From positions 1 to 64,000 of IMG/VR virus record IMGVR_UViG_3300014839_001411: 64,000 bases of DNA; one strand, 5' to 3'. The position numbers and the translations under genes are program-made. How positions within the stretch are numbered: the stretch's first letter is position 1; every line of letters starts with the position of its first letter. Below are positions 8,158-16,507 of this stretch, piece by piece. The notes under the pieces were generated by a model. It searched no databases. It saw only the letters and a list, made by a program, of their open reading frames with translations, and was not told the DNA's origin. Origin of the DNA: a virus.

Positions 8158-8547
8158 TCACCGCTCTCTAGGCAACATCATGATGAAGCCGCCACTTTCT
8201 GCGTCGGCGTATCCTACTTCAACGTAGATCTTTATTTCCGGCAACGGAAAGTCGGTGTACGGAATTCTTTGCTGGGCTAATATTCGGCCATCGCCATCAT
8301 CACCCACCAGGGTCGCGGTCTTGTCAGGGTTTTCTTTGAGCCTCCAGACCTGAAACTCTTCTTTCTGCACAATTGCATTGGTTTTGATGTGCGAAAAAAT
8401 GGCGTCGAGCAACCATGCTGCACCGTTGTCAGCAAGGAACTTTATCCCGTCTGTGTAAAAGAACCGACGATCTATCCAGTGGCGATACCAGGTATTGGTA
8501 CCGTTGACGAACCCAGCCAAGCCCTGAGAGAAGTCGGCAGCATTCAT
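8158..8547 (-). CDS. DUF6876-like protein
   Basis: 129 residues. TNTWYRHWIDRRFFYTDGIKFLADNGAAWLLDAI (read as TNTWYRHW, RRFFYTDGIKFLADNG, WLLDAI) matches the DUF6876 family found in phage, plasmid and cyanobacterial contexts; its function is unknown. The true start is the ATG at 8547 in a 4-base ATGA overlap with the upstream stop. The much longer frame upstream is an antisense/overlap artefact. One imperfect copy of the phage palindrome (8234-8251) lies inside the gene. Confidence 0.7.
   Translation of the reverse strand: MNAADFSQGLAGFVNGTNTWYRHWIDRRFFYTDGIKFLADNGAAWLLDAIFSHIKTNAIVQKEEFQVWRLKENPDKTATLVGDDGDGRILAQQRIPYTDFPLPEIKIYVEVGYADAESGGFIMMLPRER
8234..8251. repeat. Dispersed 18-bp palindrome, imperfect copy
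   Basis: ATTTCCGGCAACGGAAAG, inside the DUF6876-like gene. Confidence 0.5.
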
Positions 8548-8780
8548 CGCGACCCCAATGCTTTTGCGATCTTCCTGCATTTGAGCCACTCGGTAGCAAT
8601 AAGATCCATATCTTTTACGGTAACTCCAATTCCACCGCGCAAGAGTTTGCCAGACTTGCCAATGCCGCTCAAGAGCACCACTGTGTTGGTGTACGAAATA
8701 ACCACCTTGCGAATGTCTCGTAGTCCATTGCGGTTTTCCATCCACGAATAGTCTGTAACTGATATATCCAAGTCTTCCAT
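8544..8780 (-). CDS. Hypothetical protein
   Basis: 78 residues, RBS GGAGGCACT before ATG. A glycine-rich stretch (LLSGIGKSGKLLRGGIGVTVKDMD) resembles a P-loop only superficially (no GKT/S at the right spacing). Unknown function. Coupled to the DUF6876 gene by an ATGA overlap. Confidence 0.6.
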   Translation of the reverse strand: MEDLDISVTDYSWMENRNGLRDIRKVVISYTNTVVLLSGIGKSGKLLRGGIGVTVKDMDLIATEWLKCRKIAKALGSR

Positions 8781-8789
8781 AGTGCCTCC

Positions 8790-9161
8790 TTACATATTTG
8801 CGGTTTGAGCCAAAAGCGTCCAATCGTCCTGGCGGGTTTTGGTTTCCGTTGTCGGAAACTGAAGCTGCACCGTTCCAGCGCGTACCACCCACTCAGGAAG
8901 TTTTGCCGGATAAAAAGCCACGACACACGGCCATTCCGGATCGGCGGGAAAGCGGTTGAAGACAATGATCCACACCCCTTCCTTCATTCTCAGCGTTCCC
9001 ATGGAACCCATCGGCACCAGACCAGCTAACTTCTTGTCTTTCCCTTTTAGCTGCCGACCATCCTTTATCTTCGCTACCCCCGGCCAGGTCTGATCGCGCG
9101 TGATCATTACTTGATCGCCGATCTTGAGTTCGGTTTCTGTTTCGACGGTTTTGGTTTTCAT
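8790..9161 (-). CDS. Hypothetical beta-rich protein
   Basis: 123 residues. LKIGDQVMITRDQTWPGVAKIKDG followed by GTLRMKEGVWIIVF suggests an SH3-like beta barrel, such as is common in small phage-encoded binding proteins; this is inference. The C terminus reads FPTTETKTRQDD, with FPTTE encoded by a perfect copy of the 18-bp palindrome (8842-8859). It overlaps the upstream gene by ATGA. Confidence 0.6.
   Translation of the reverse strand: MKTKTVETETELKIGDQVMITRDQTWPGVAKIKDGRQLKGKDKKLAGLVPMGSMGTLRMKEGVWIIVFNRFPADPEWPCVVAFYPAKLPEWVVRAGTVQLQFPTTETKTRQDDWTLLAQTANM
8842..8859. repeat. Dispersed 18-bp palindrome
   Basis: GTTTCCGTTGTCGGAAAC, both arms perfect; near the 3' end of the 8790 gene. Confidence 0.8.
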
Positions 9162-9469
9162 TCGTCCTCAAAAAGAACGAGTTTGCCGTCCGCCATGTAC
9201 AAAATGTCGCTGTCGTAGTTCCATGGGAGTTCGTGCTTGACTGCATACTCCAACCAGGGCTGAATAAATTTATCCAGTTTTTCAGGAGTGCATTCTTCGA
9301 GGTCAAAATCGGACGCTGCCAAAACTCCTTCTACCGAACCATTCAAGTTCAGTTTCCGAATGTCGTCCGTGTCATGCGGAAGGACAGCGAATACGCCAAT
9401 GTGAGCCGGTTCAAAACTGTCGTCATTGGGGTACCAAGTCCCGATCCAAATTGCAGGTTTTTCTATCAT
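9158..9469 (-). CDS. Hypothetical acidic protein
   Basis: 103 residues, acidic, single domain, no signal peptide. Not recognised. Four-base overlaps with both neighbours place it in the middle of the coupled minus-strand operon. Confidence 0.6.
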   Translation of the reverse strand: MIEKPAIWIGTWYPNDDSFEPAHIGVFAVLPHDTDDIRKLNLNGSVEGVLAASDFDLEECTPEKLDKFIQPWLEYAVKHELPWNYDSDILYMADGKLVLFEDE

Positions 9470-9807
9470 GGAACGTCCCAGTCCTTTCCATTACGATGCG
9501 CCCAGAGAGAAGTGATCGGCTCGGCGTTTTCGTTGTTGAGTTCGTACACTTCTACGTTGACACCACTACCTTCGTCCGAGGCGATGTGAATGGACAGGTC
9601 GCCTACGGTTATCCAACATTCCTTGCCGGCCAGCTTGTAGTCGCTGGTTTCACCACCTTCGTGTTGTAACGGTTCACACTCCCAGCAGCAGTCAGGACAG
9701 GTCGTGTTATCGCAAGAGCAGCCCTCGTGATTTTCACAATCCAGATCATGAGGATTGTGAACATCGTCGTCTTTTACATGGCATCGGCATACCTGACATC
9801 TAGCCAT
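9466..9807 (-). CDS. Cysteine-rich putative zinc-binding protein
   Basis: 113 residues. The first half holds a dense set of cysteines (CQVCRC, then CENHEGCSCDNTTCPDCCWEC), enough for two or three zinc sites. The second half is a beta-rich acidic domain. Start MARCQVC at 9807 overlaps the upstream stop by eight bases. Unknown function; a nucleic-acid or protein adaptor role is a guess from the zinc cluster. Confidence 0.6.
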   Translation of the reverse strand: MARCQVCRCHVKDDDVHNPHDLDCENHEGCSCDNTTCPDCCWECEPLQHEGGETSDYKLAGKECWITVGDLSIHIASDEGSGVNVEVYELNNENAEPITSLWAHRNGKDWDVP

Positions 9808-10231
9808 AACTTGTCCATCCCTTCTCTTCGGGCATGATGCCGCTGTTCGCGAGCGCCTTGGCGAAATTCGAGGGCTCAAACAAATCTTCGTGACTGAAAC
9901 TGAAGTAATACTTCCCATCATCCAGTTGATCGTATATATCGCCATCGGAATATCGAAATAGCCATACCGAGTTGCAAATCTCATTTGCACAAATTGCGAT
10001 GGCAGGTTCTTCGGAACGTTCAGCAATGAAATCCAGCAACTCCAGATAGGTCTCTGGATCTTGTTCGACTTCAAGGCGAAGCTTCTCGACCATATCCTCG
10101 CTTGCTTCCTGTCCGTCCGATGTGAGCCAGTTTCCCAACTGTTCACTGGAGAAGCTTCCGTGCAGCTTTAGAAAATTCTCGTGCGTGGCTTCGAGAACCC
10201 ATCCCCAGTTTGGTGCAGTTCCTGAACTCAT
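9800..10231 (-). CDS. Hypothetical acidic protein
   Basis: 143 residues, acidic, mostly helical at the N terminus, with a beta-rich DGDIYDQLDDGKYYFSF section. Not recognised. RBS GAGGCGTT. Confidence 0.6.
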   Translation of the reverse strand: MSSGTAPNWGWVLEATHENFLKLHGSFSSEQLGNWLTSDGQEASEDMVEKLRLEVEQDPETYLELLDFIAERSEEPAIAICANEICNSVWLFRYSDGDIYDQLDDGKYYFSFSHEDLFEPSNFAKALANSGIMPEEKGWTSYG

Positions 10232-10237
10232 AACGCC

Positions 10238-10504
10238 TCACTTTCCGTTGTCGGAATGTTTTCGCTTGATCTTCCTTGTAGTCTGGTCCTGCCCCATGTC
10301 GGACCCGAAGATCCTCATGGCTGCGCCGTTACCGTAACCCGTCAAGCGACAAGAGCCGGCATCGCCTTCCACCCAACTTCTGGCTCGAAAGACGGCGAAT
10401 ATTTCGACTGGCACAAATGAATTCAAGCTTTTGCGTGCGCTTTGAACCAGATGTGCCAACCATTTTTTCTGTGTATCATTGATGTCGTCGATTATTAGAC
10501 CCAT
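10238..10504 (-). CDS. Hypothetical protein between RtcB and the small-gene operon
   Basis: 88 residues, not recognised. The central segment SWVEGDAGSCRLTGYGNGAAMRIFG looks like a compact beta-hairpin region. The last codons (HSDNGK) are encoded by a palindrome copy (10242-10259). Upstream lies a copy of the GCCGNNAGGCATCT hairpin element (10515-10530), which also overlaps the rtcB stop codon. Confidence 0.55.
   Translation of the reverse strand: MGLIIDDINDTQKKWLAHLVQSARKSLNSFVPVEIFAVFRARSWVEGDAGSCRLTGYGNGAAMRIFGSDMGQDQTTRKIKRKHSDNGK
10242..10259. repeat. Dispersed 18-bp palindrome, variant
   Basis: CTTTCCGTTGTCGGAATG, at the last codons of the 10238 gene. Confidence 0.6.
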
Positions 10505-10514
10505 GCTTCACCCG

Positions 10515-10530
10515 ACGCCGCAAGGCATCT
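10515..10530 (+). repeat. Mini-hairpin element GCCGNNAGGCATCT
   Basis: ACGCCGCAAGGCATCT. The minus (transcribed) orientation begins AGATGCC and can form a short GCC/GGC stem. It overlaps the last codon of rtcB and precedes the next gene. Seven more copies lie between 20.2 and 30.5 kb. Confidence 0.6.
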
Positions 10531-11716
10531 AGTCTTTGTACGGGTCCTGGATTTCTCCGGGAGCCATCAACACAACGATGGGCTTCAGCGTGTGAAGTAC
10601 TTTGATGGTGTCTTCCTGTGCCTTGAGAACGCTGCCCAACGGCCGGTAGACCTGCGGGGCTTCGTCGGTGTCTCCACCCAGCAAAAGTACGTGCTGATCG
10701 TGCAAAATATCGTTCATCATCTGGTGCGAGATCGCGCCTGCTCCAGTACGGATCATCTTTCCTTGAACCCACTTCTTCTTTCCAGCAGCCTGGGTGCGCG
10801 ACATTACACGTCCTGCGCCATGAACCGTCGAGAACAAAGCAGCCCGGGAAGTAGGAGTATCCACACCTTCCACGATTGCAGAGATGTCGCCCATCGACCC
10901 GCCGATAAATCCTTGTTGACCAGGGAATGCCGGCGTAGCACCTTTTCTCACCACCCAGAATTCCTGCCCTTCATGGACTTCTCTCCAGGCAAAGTTGTGA
11001 TGGTTGTGAACGCGCTCCGTGGATCGAGCGCCCATGATGCTCAGAACTCTAATGACCACCCAGCTACGCCCAGCCATTGCGTAATCGCCAGCCAATTGCA
11101 TGGCAGCAATGTACTCTTTGCCAAGTTCCGAATTGGCGTCCAAGATCGTGGGCGCCTGCATGATGCCGTCTTTCCCGCCACCGGCTTTGATGTAGTGCGT
11201 GGCAATTCCGTGGCCTAGACCGCGTGAGCCGAAGTGGACACCCACCCACAGCCAACCGGCCTCATCCTCCAGGATGTCCACGAAATGGTTGCCCGCACCC
11301 ACCGTGCCCAATTGAGCCTGAGCCTTTTGTTTCAAAGCCTGAAGAACAGGGTTGTTCCAGATATCCGCAATAAACATTGGATGATCCGCCTGGTCATCAT
11401 TGTTGGTTCGCCCAATGCCAAACGAAATCGAGTTATAAATCTCGTGCGCGAGGTCTTCCCAATAAGCAACATTGGCTCTGCGGAAATCGGTTTTGACTGC
11501 AAGATTTCCGCAGCCAATATCGTACCCAACCCCGGAAGGCGAAACTACGCCTTGATATGCAGCCACTCCGCCAATCGGCATGGAATATCCTAGGTGTCCG
11601 TCGGCAGCCAGGATCGCTCGATGCACACGAGGGTCCGCAGCGACCATCTTGATCTGTTCGATGGTGTTTTCGTCATGTTCCCCGAACTCAAAGATTTTGT
11701 CAGCGATCTGTTTCAT
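10529..11716 (-). CDS. rtcB: RNA-splicing ligase RtcB
   Basis: 395 residues. All hallmark segments are present: D66-I-G-C69-G-N (metal-binding Cys), GAGNHF (140-144, with the GMP/metal histidine), HFGSRGLGH (160-168), HNHHNF, and the C-terminal RPLGSVLKAQ...LMAPGE block. RtcB joins 2',3'-cyclic-phosphate or 3'-phosphate RNA ends to 5'-OH ends using GTP and manganese. In a phage it would most plausibly repair tRNAs cut by host anticodon nucleases. It is slightly shorter than many cellular RtcB proteins. A palindrome copy sits just upstream (11723-11740). Confidence 0.9.
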   Translation of the reverse strand: MKQIADKIFEFGEHDENTIEQIKMVAADPRVHRAILAADGHLGYSMPIGGVAAYQGVVSPSGVGYDIGCGNLAVKTDFRRANVAYWEDLAHEIYNSISFGIGRTNNDDQADHPMFIADIWNNPVLQALKQKAQAQLGTVGAGNHFVDILEDEAGWLWVGVHFGSRGLGHGIATHYIKAGGGKDGIMQAPTILDANSELGKEYIAAMQLAGDYAMAGRSWVVIRVLSIMGARSTERVHNHHNFAWREVHEGQEFWVVRKGATPAFPGQQGFIGGSMGDISAIVEGVDTPTSRAALFSTVHGAGRVMSRTQAAGKKKWVQGKMIRTGAGAISHQMMNDILHDQHVLLLGGDTDEAPQVYRPLGSVLKAQEDTIKVLHTLKPIVVLMAPGEIQDPYKD

Positions 11717-11722
11717 GAAGTC

Positions 11723-11740
11723 CTTTCCGTTGTCGGAAAC
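11723..11740. repeat. Dispersed 18-bp palindrome
   Basis: CTTTCCGTTGTCGGAAAC, between rtcB start and the nucleotidase stop. Confidence 0.75.
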
Positions 11741-11744
11741 AATG

Positions 11745-12296
11745 TTAGCTATCCTGGGATTTCCATGGCGTCATCGTACTGATGATTTGATCCCAATTCG
11801 TCGCCCTTAGAAGCGTACGGTTGCGCCTGTTCCAGGGTTGATCGAACAGAATGTTTGGAGCATATCCAAATTTCTCAGTAAGATTGGCAACGCAATCGTC
11901 GATCAGGAAGTCGCCACGAACCAGTTGTTTATTGTGGCAAATAACGATGTCTTCCGCAAAATGCCAGTCTTTGGCAAGGGAAAAACCGTGCTCCCGCAAC
12001 CAAACTATTTTCGCCATGAAGAAACCGGAAGTCAAAAAAACGATCTCGTGACCCATCGAGCGCAAGGTCTGCACCCCTCTCAAGGCTCCCATGATTTCTG
12101 GGGCATCTTTATAGAGACTTTCGTCACTGAGATAGTCGTAGATTTTGGTTCCACAGTCGAGCTTGACGAACTTATGAATATTCCAGTCCGTGATCTGGTC
12201 TACCGTAAGGTTGTCGCTCCAGTCACGGTTGTACCTTGCCAGCCAGGGAACATGCGTGTTGGCGCATACACCGTCTACATCAACAAGAATTCTCAT
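11745..12296 (-). CDS. 5'(3')-deoxyribonucleotidase-like HAD phosphatase (NT5C type)
   Basis: 183 residues. HAD motif I DVDGV (6-10), motif II FLTSG, and the DDCVANL plus ILFDQPWNR ending are typical of the NT5C/5'-nucleotidase family. It would dephosphorylate deoxynucleoside monophosphates and so balance nucleotide pools during replication. The start ATG lies in a TGATG overlap with the helicase stop. Confidence 0.8.
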   Translation of the reverse strand: MRILVDVDGVCANTHVPWLARYNRDWSDNLTVDQITDWNIHKFVKLDCGTKIYDYLSDESLYKDAPEIMGALRGVQTLRSMGHEIVFLTSGFFMAKIVWLREHGFSLAKDWHFAEDIVICHNKQLVRGDFLIDDCVANLTEKFGYAPNILFDQPWNRRNRTLLRATNWDQIISTMTPWKSQDS

Positions 12297-13780
12297 CAGG
12301 CTCCTTGTACTTTCACGTCGAAGTTCAGCGCATAAAGTGCGCTCAACCTTCTTGAACTGTCCTTGTACTCACGCTTCGTCATCAAGATGTGGAACTCGCC
12401 CTTCTCCCTGGCGTGTTGTCCACGCAAACCGCGCTGACCCAGTTCGGCCCTTCCGCCCAGCCAGTCCACTTCAATGATCCGACTGACGTCGACAGACACG
12501 CCGGCGTCCCCTACTTTCGAGATCACGAAAGTTTTGGCGTCCTGAATGGCTTTGTATTGCTTAGAGGTTCCCCCACTGATGAAAGGCACCTTTAGGCGCT
12601 TCGCGAGTTTCTCTCCAATTACCAACCGATACACGAATAGCATGGTCTTGGCCCGGGTAGGTGTCTTGACCAACTGCTCGGCGAGATCGAGCTTCTCCAG
12701 TTCGGCATCCACCAACCAGATGATTGTTTCGGGCGGTTGCTGAGAAGGCCAGTCCATTCCTACAGGAATGCCACACAGAGCGGGTATGATGTCTTCTTTG
12801 CCGTCTTCACGCCAGGGAGTGGCAGATAAGCCAATACGTGCACTGGAGCGTATCTGAGAGGCACGCATTCCCATATCCGCCGGCATGTGCTGGATTTCAT
12901 CGTAAATTACGAGGGAATAATCCCCTGTCAAGGGTTTGCTTTTCAGGGATTGGTAGGTATGGAATTCCATCTCGGAGAGAGCGTGTGGACAGAAACTTCG
13001 GATACGGGCTTCCCATTGTTCAAGAATGGAGCGGCGCGGAGCAAGCACGATTTTGCGATAAGGGAATACGTCGATGGCATATAAACCAAAGAACGTCTTT
13101 CCCGATCCACCTGTGGCAAACACGGATACCGCCGAATACTTGAGGAATGTTTGGAAATCCCGTTCCTGCTCAGGGCGAAGAATAACCTTCCCACTGGATG
13201 CCCGGAGAAGAGATGCGTGGATGGCCTGCGGTGTGTACGGAAGAATGCCCATCCGGACCAGGTTTCGCAGAACGTCAAATCGACTGCGAGCGGTTAGATG
13301 CAAACGTTCTCCGCGGCGCTGAACGAAAGAATGACTTCCGCCCAATGCTTGAAAAGCCTCTTCGGGATTACCGTGATCAACCACCAACCACTCCCCGTCC
13401 AGATGAGCACCGAATGCAGGCGGCGTGTACCCCAGTTCCCCGCGCAACCAGGCAGGCAAGGGCGTGATCAGGTCGATGAAACGGGAAACCTGATAGATCA
13501 CGTACTCGCCTTCGGTGCGCACCGGCCAGCCGGCACGAAAGTCTATGAACCGTGGAATAATCAGCTCAAACACATCTGCGTTTCCGCGTACATGGGCCGG
13601 GCGCAGTATGTAAGGCTTATGAGTGAATAATTCCAAAGCTTCCGGATCGATCCCGGATAAATCGAAGCTGCGCTGAAGTTCCATGAACTCACGCTGTCGT
13701 TCCTCCACGACACCCCGCATGTTTTGCAGGGTGTCGCTTATTTCTTGCAGTTGGTTGTTCGCAATATCGAATATGGTCAT
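12296..13780 (-). CDS. SF2 DExH helicase, XPB/SSL2-like
   Basis: 494 residues. Walker A is ATGGSGKT (222-229), motif II is DEIQH (294-298), motif III GLSATPWREDG, and motif VI GRAELGQRGLRGQ, in the order of XPB/SSL2-type superfamily 2 helicases. The ~200 residues before the ATPase core are unassigned. It probably remodels DNA in phage replication, repair or recombination. It stands at the head of a tight block with the nucleotidase. Confidence 0.85.
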   Translation of the reverse strand: MTIFDIANNQLQEISDTLQNMRGVVEERQREFMELQRSFDLSGIDPEALELFTHKPYILRPAHVRGNADVFELIIPRFIDFRAGWPVRTEGEYVIYQVSRFIDLITPLPAWLRGELGYTPPAFGAHLDGEWLVVDHGNPEEAFQALGGSHSFVQRRGERLHLTARSRFDVLRNLVRMGILPYTPQAIHASLLRASSGKVILRPEQERDFQTFLKYSAVSVFATGGSGKTFFGLYAIDVFPYRKIVLAPRRSILEQWEARIRSFCPHALSEMEFHTYQSLKSKPLTGDYSLVIYDEIQHMPADMGMRASQIRSSARIGLSATPWREDGKEDIIPALCGIPVGMDWPSQQPPETIIWLVDAELEKLDLAEQLVKTPTRAKTMLFVYRLVIGEKLAKRLKVPFISGGTSKQYKAIQDAKTFVISKVGDAGVSVDVSRIIEVDWLGGRAELGQRGLRGQHAREKGEFHILMTKREYKDSSRRLSALYALNFDVKVQGA

Positions 13781-13829
13781 GCGTCTCCGTTGGAAGTATT
13801 GTAATCCATTTGGACATTAATTGCAACAC

Positions 13830-14045
13830 TTAACGAATGCGTCTCCGAGTTCTTCGTTCATCCGACCGAACTCTTCGGATGTAGGGATACCGGCGGCGCT
13901 GCTGCAACAATCTCACGGCATGGATTTGACCCGGAATGTCTGCGACCGGAAACCCCAATGCTGCCAGATGCGCAAATGCAATCCAATCCGCACCGCGCGA
14001 CAAAGAACCACCTACTTCTTCAAGAACTCTTTTCATCGCCGACAT
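13830..14045 (-). CDS. Small basic hypothetical protein
   Basis: 71 residues starting MSAMKRVLEEVGG. The last third is extremely Arg-rich (QQRRRYPYIRRVRSDERRTRRR), suggesting nucleic-acid binding. A palindrome copy (14051-14068) overlaps the ribosome-binding region (GACGGAAGG), so a factor bound there could control translation or transcription of this gene. Confidence 0.5.
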   Translation of the reverse strand: MSAMKRVLEEVGGSLSRGADWIAFAHLAALGFPVADIPGQIHAVRLLQQRRRYPYIRRVRSDERRTRRRIR

Positions 14046-14328
14046 GGGAACCTTCCGTCGTCGGAAACTTGTGCCAGGTGGCCTCGAGAGAAGAAGTTTC
14101 CTTGTTGAATACCAACGTTGTGCCCTTGTACAGTTTGGCCTTTGCAAGTTCGGGCATTTTTTGCCACAGCCGCGACCAAAGCATATTGAGCACGACTTCC
14201 CTCAAATGACGCTTGAGAACATGAATACGCTTGCTGTCCTTGGCGTCCAGCATCACTGGTCCAGCCAACAAGTCCAGGATGCCTAAGCTGACTGTAATTC
14301 GGTCTGGGTAGTCTCTAATAAAGCCCAT
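14020..14328 (-). CDS. Hypothetical protein
   Basis: 102 residues, not recognised, basic and partly helical. The residues FPTTEG near the C terminus are encoded by a palindrome copy. It overlaps both neighbours (26 and 46 bases), which is a large overlap even for this operon. Confidence 0.5.
   Translation of the reverse strand: MGFIRDYPDRITVSLGILDLLAGPVMLDAKDSKRIHVLKRHLREVVLNMLWSRLWQKMPELAKAKLYKGTTLVFNKETSSLEATWHKFPTTEGSHVGDEKSS
14051..14068. repeat. Dispersed 18-bp palindrome, variant
   Basis: CCTTCCGTCGTCGGAAAC, next to the RBS of the 13830 gene. Confidence 0.6.
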
Positions 14329-14666
14329 TGAATTTCTGCTCCATAGGTCATAAGTAATCTCATGTAAGCCTGCACAGCACGCCGACCACGTTCGGTCAGC
14401 CTTGCTTCATACACATTGAGTGCCGGCTTACCGTTATCCAGTGTGGCTCCGTACAAATATCCAGGGAAAGTGATGCCACATACATCGAGGTTCAAATAAT
14501 CCTTGCCATCCTCGCATACGATTGTGGAAACTTCCGTAGCGTGAAGGCGCGCCAAGGTTTGCCTGGCTTCCTCGACGAACTTGCCGGCGTCTTCCTTGGC
14601 GAATTCTTTCGGCAGATCCCAGCTAAGTTCAACCGGTTTCTTTGGAATAACAAAACTATGTCTCAT
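14283..14666 (-). CDS. Hypothetical protein
   Basis: 127 residues starting MRHSFVIPKKPVELSW. This ATG is chosen because GGAGGAAGAAA precedes it. Helical, with a beta segment TIVCEDGKDYLNLDVCGITF. Not recognised. Confidence 0.6.
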   Translation of the reverse strand: MRHSFVIPKKPVELSWDLPKEFAKEDAGKFVEEARQTLARLHATEVSTIVCEDGKDYLNLDVCGITFPGYLYGATLDNGKPALNVYEARLTERGRRAVQAYMRLLMTYGAEIQWALLETTQTELQSA

Positions 14667-15405
14667 TTTCTTCCTCCTCCAACTCATCCTCAGACAGATC
14701 GTCGAAGTCTTCGTCAGTGGTTTCGTCCACGTGGTATTGAAGCGCGGGGTCGTATGGTTCTGAAGTAATGAAATAGCCCAGGCGGTTGACGTAATGCCAG
14801 CCTTCAGTGATCTCGTCGGCTTCTCCGCTAATCAACGTCCAGACGCGATTGGGATATTCCAAGTCCGCCTGCGCGCGCACAACTGCCTCGTACTCGGGAC
14901 CGTAAGTCTCAAACATGAAGCCGTCGTATGGGGCGTTCGGGTTCAAGGTGTTCTTGATGGGCTGAAACATTCTGACCCATTGTTCCCAGCCCAGCCGCAG
15001 CACCCCGTTCTTAGGCCGCGGAGTACACTCGCTGCACCGGGTAATGTCCACGCCGGCATCTTCGTCGGCTCTGGCGCGAATAGCATTGTGCCCGTGCCAT
15101 AAACACGTTGAGCACTCAGTAGAGTGGTCATGAGTTTTCAGCGTGCACTTGCCGCATTTCGGACAAACAGTATCTTCGTCACCGCACTCCCCCCAAGTGA
15201 TCAACCATTCGGGTTCCTTCTCGAACGTTATCATTCCGATGGCGGAAACATCTTTCGTGGGGTTCTTTCGTCTCCACTCGTCTTCTGCTCGGTCGGCAAT
15301 TTCGCATTCAACACAGGGGTCTTCATCGTCGACTTCAAACGAGATAAGTTCTTTCCGCCAAGTATGGTTCAAATAGCAGATCGCCAGTTCAACATCAATA
15401 TTCAT
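14656..15405 (-). CDS. Hypothetical zinc-ribbon protein with acidic tail
   Basis: 249 residues, RBS GGAGGACGC. A zinc ribbon CPKCGKC...ECSTC is found around residues 80-100, with further cysteines before and after it. The C terminus is strongly acidic (DDLSEDELEEEENET). Unknown function. First gene of the 5.8-15.4 kb minus block, divergent from the recombinase. Confidence 0.6.
   Translation of the reverse strand: MNIDVELAICYLNHTWRKELISFEVDDEDPCVECEIADRAEDEWRRKNPTKDVSAIGMITFEKEPEWLITWGECGDEDTVCPKCGKCTLKTHDHSTECSTCLWHGHNAIRARADEDAGVDITRCSECTPRPKNGVLRLGWEQWVRMFQPIKNTLNPNAPYDGFMFETYGPEYEAVVRAQADLEYPNRVWTLISGEADEITEGWHYVNRLGYFITSEPYDPALQYHVDETTDEDFDDLSEDELEEEENET
15232..15249. repeat. Dispersed 18-bp palindrome, weak copy
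   Basis: CATTCCGATGGCGGAAAC, inside the zinc-ribbon gene. Confidence 0.4.
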
Positions 15406-15452
15406 GCGTCCTCCAGTTTCCAAATGGAACACATACTGAACATTTGTTTCAG

Positions 15453-15470
15453 GAACATCCGTGCTATACT
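15453..15470 (+). promoter_or_regulatory. Recombinase promoter with GAACA spacer element
   Basis: GAACATCCGTGC followed by the -10 TATACT (15465-15470), 17 bases before the ATG at 15488. A further GAAC-ATTT-GTTT half-palindrome lies at about 15438-15449. It matches the shared phage promoter pattern. Confidence 0.55.
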
Positions 15471-15487
15471 GCAAAACAGAGGTTCTC

Positions 15488-16420
15488 ATGAAAACTACAA
15501 ACGACATCACCTTGAGAGTGGCACTTCAGAATTACGAACGAGACCTAAAGGCGACCAACAAAGCCCCTAAAACCCTGCGCGCTTACATGGACGGCCTGAA
15601 AGAATGGGGCCTGGAAATAGGTCTTGACCGGCAGGTATCCACCCTGTCCATTACCGACGTCCAGGATCACATCATTTCTCTCAAAACTCATTCGGGTTCA
15701 AGGACCGGTTCCTTGCTATCCACCCACACCATCGCAAAACGCTATGCGGTTATTAGAACGTTCGTTCGCTGGCTACACACACACGGGTGGCTCTCTTCAT
15801 TGATATTGGATGGTTACCAGGCGCCCAGAATTACAAACGAGCTTCCGGACCCCCTCAGCCCAGAAGAAATCGTGCGCTTATTCGCGGTCTTGAAAAACGG
15901 CCATACCTTCCGGGACAAAGTAATCATCGAGTTCTTTCTAGATACCGGTGTTCGCCTGGAGGAGTTGGCCGGATTGACCATGGGCAAAATCGATATGGAC
16001 GAGGGTTGGGCCACCATCATGGGCAAGGGACGCAAGGTGCGCCGCGTTCCCCTGGGCCCAATCCTGGTCCGGGATCTGTACGAGTACATTTCTGTGTACC
16101 GCAAGCCATTACATTCCAGTGAGGACGCAGTCTTCCTGGACGAACATGGTGAGTTGAATGGCAGCCGCATGAAGTATGAAGCAATGCGCGTCATGGTCAC
16201 CAGACTTCTGGGCAGCATCCGTGCGACCGGCAAGCATGGGCCGCATACCCTGCGTCATACCTTCGCCACCATGTACCTCAGAAACGGCGGTTCCCTAGAA
16301 GGACTGCGCATTATCATGGGGCACACGGATATCAAGGTCACTCAGCGATATATTCATCTTCTAGGATCGGATGTTCATAACGAGCATCTGCGGGTATCCC
16401 CGCTGGAGAGCTTGAGATGA
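15488..16420 (+). CDS. Tyrosine recombinase/integrase
   Basis: 310 residues. It has an N-terminal SAM-like core-binding domain (about 8-105) and a C-terminal catalytic domain with the full set R156, K180, H253-x2-R256, H279 and nucleophile Y288. It cuts and rejoins DNA through a 3'-phosphotyrosine, as in phage integration or XerC/D-type resolution. The start at 15488 (MKTTNDITL, RBS AGAGG) is preferred to GTG at 15461, which falls in the promoter. It is one of only two plus-strand genes within the minus-strand block. No adjacent attP core was found. Confidence 0.9.
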   Translation: MKTTNDITLRVALQNYERDLKATNKAPKTLRAYMDGLKEWGLEIGLDRQVSTLSITDVQDHIISLKTHSGSRTGSLLSTHTIAKRYAVIRTFVRWLHTHGWLSSLILDGYQAPRITNELPDPLSPEEIVRLFAVLKNGHTFRDKVIIEFFLDTGVRLEELAGLTMGKIDMDEGWATIMGKGRKVRRVPLGPILVRDLYEYISVYRKPLHSSEDAVFLDEHGELNGSRMKYEAMRVMVTRLLGSIRATGKHGPHTLRHTFATMYLRNGGSLEGLRIIMGHTDIKVTQRYIHLLGSDVHNEHLRVSPLESLR

Positions 16421-16463
16421 CATGCACAAGCGCAAGACCTTGATTTGTACTTTGTTCACCTTG

Positions 16464-16498
16464 CTCCGCCTGTTGAATAAGCAGGCGGAGTTTCTTTC
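16464..16498. terminator. Intrinsic terminator after the recombinase
   Basis: Stem CTCCGCCTG / CAGGCGGAG with a 9-base loop followed by TTTCTTTCT on +. It lies between the converging recombinase and primase genes. Confidence 0.85.
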
Positions 16499-16507
16499 TC
16501 TGCTCCG

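Noticed and set aside
8548-8892. N-terminal extension of the DUF6876-like gene to 8892
   Set aside because: It overlaps a better gene (8544-8780) that has an RBS, and the extension looks like random basic sequence.
9808-10146. N-terminal extension of the Cys-rich gene
   Set aside because: Overlaps the 9800-10231 gene in another frame; the ATG at 9807 fits the operon overlap pattern.
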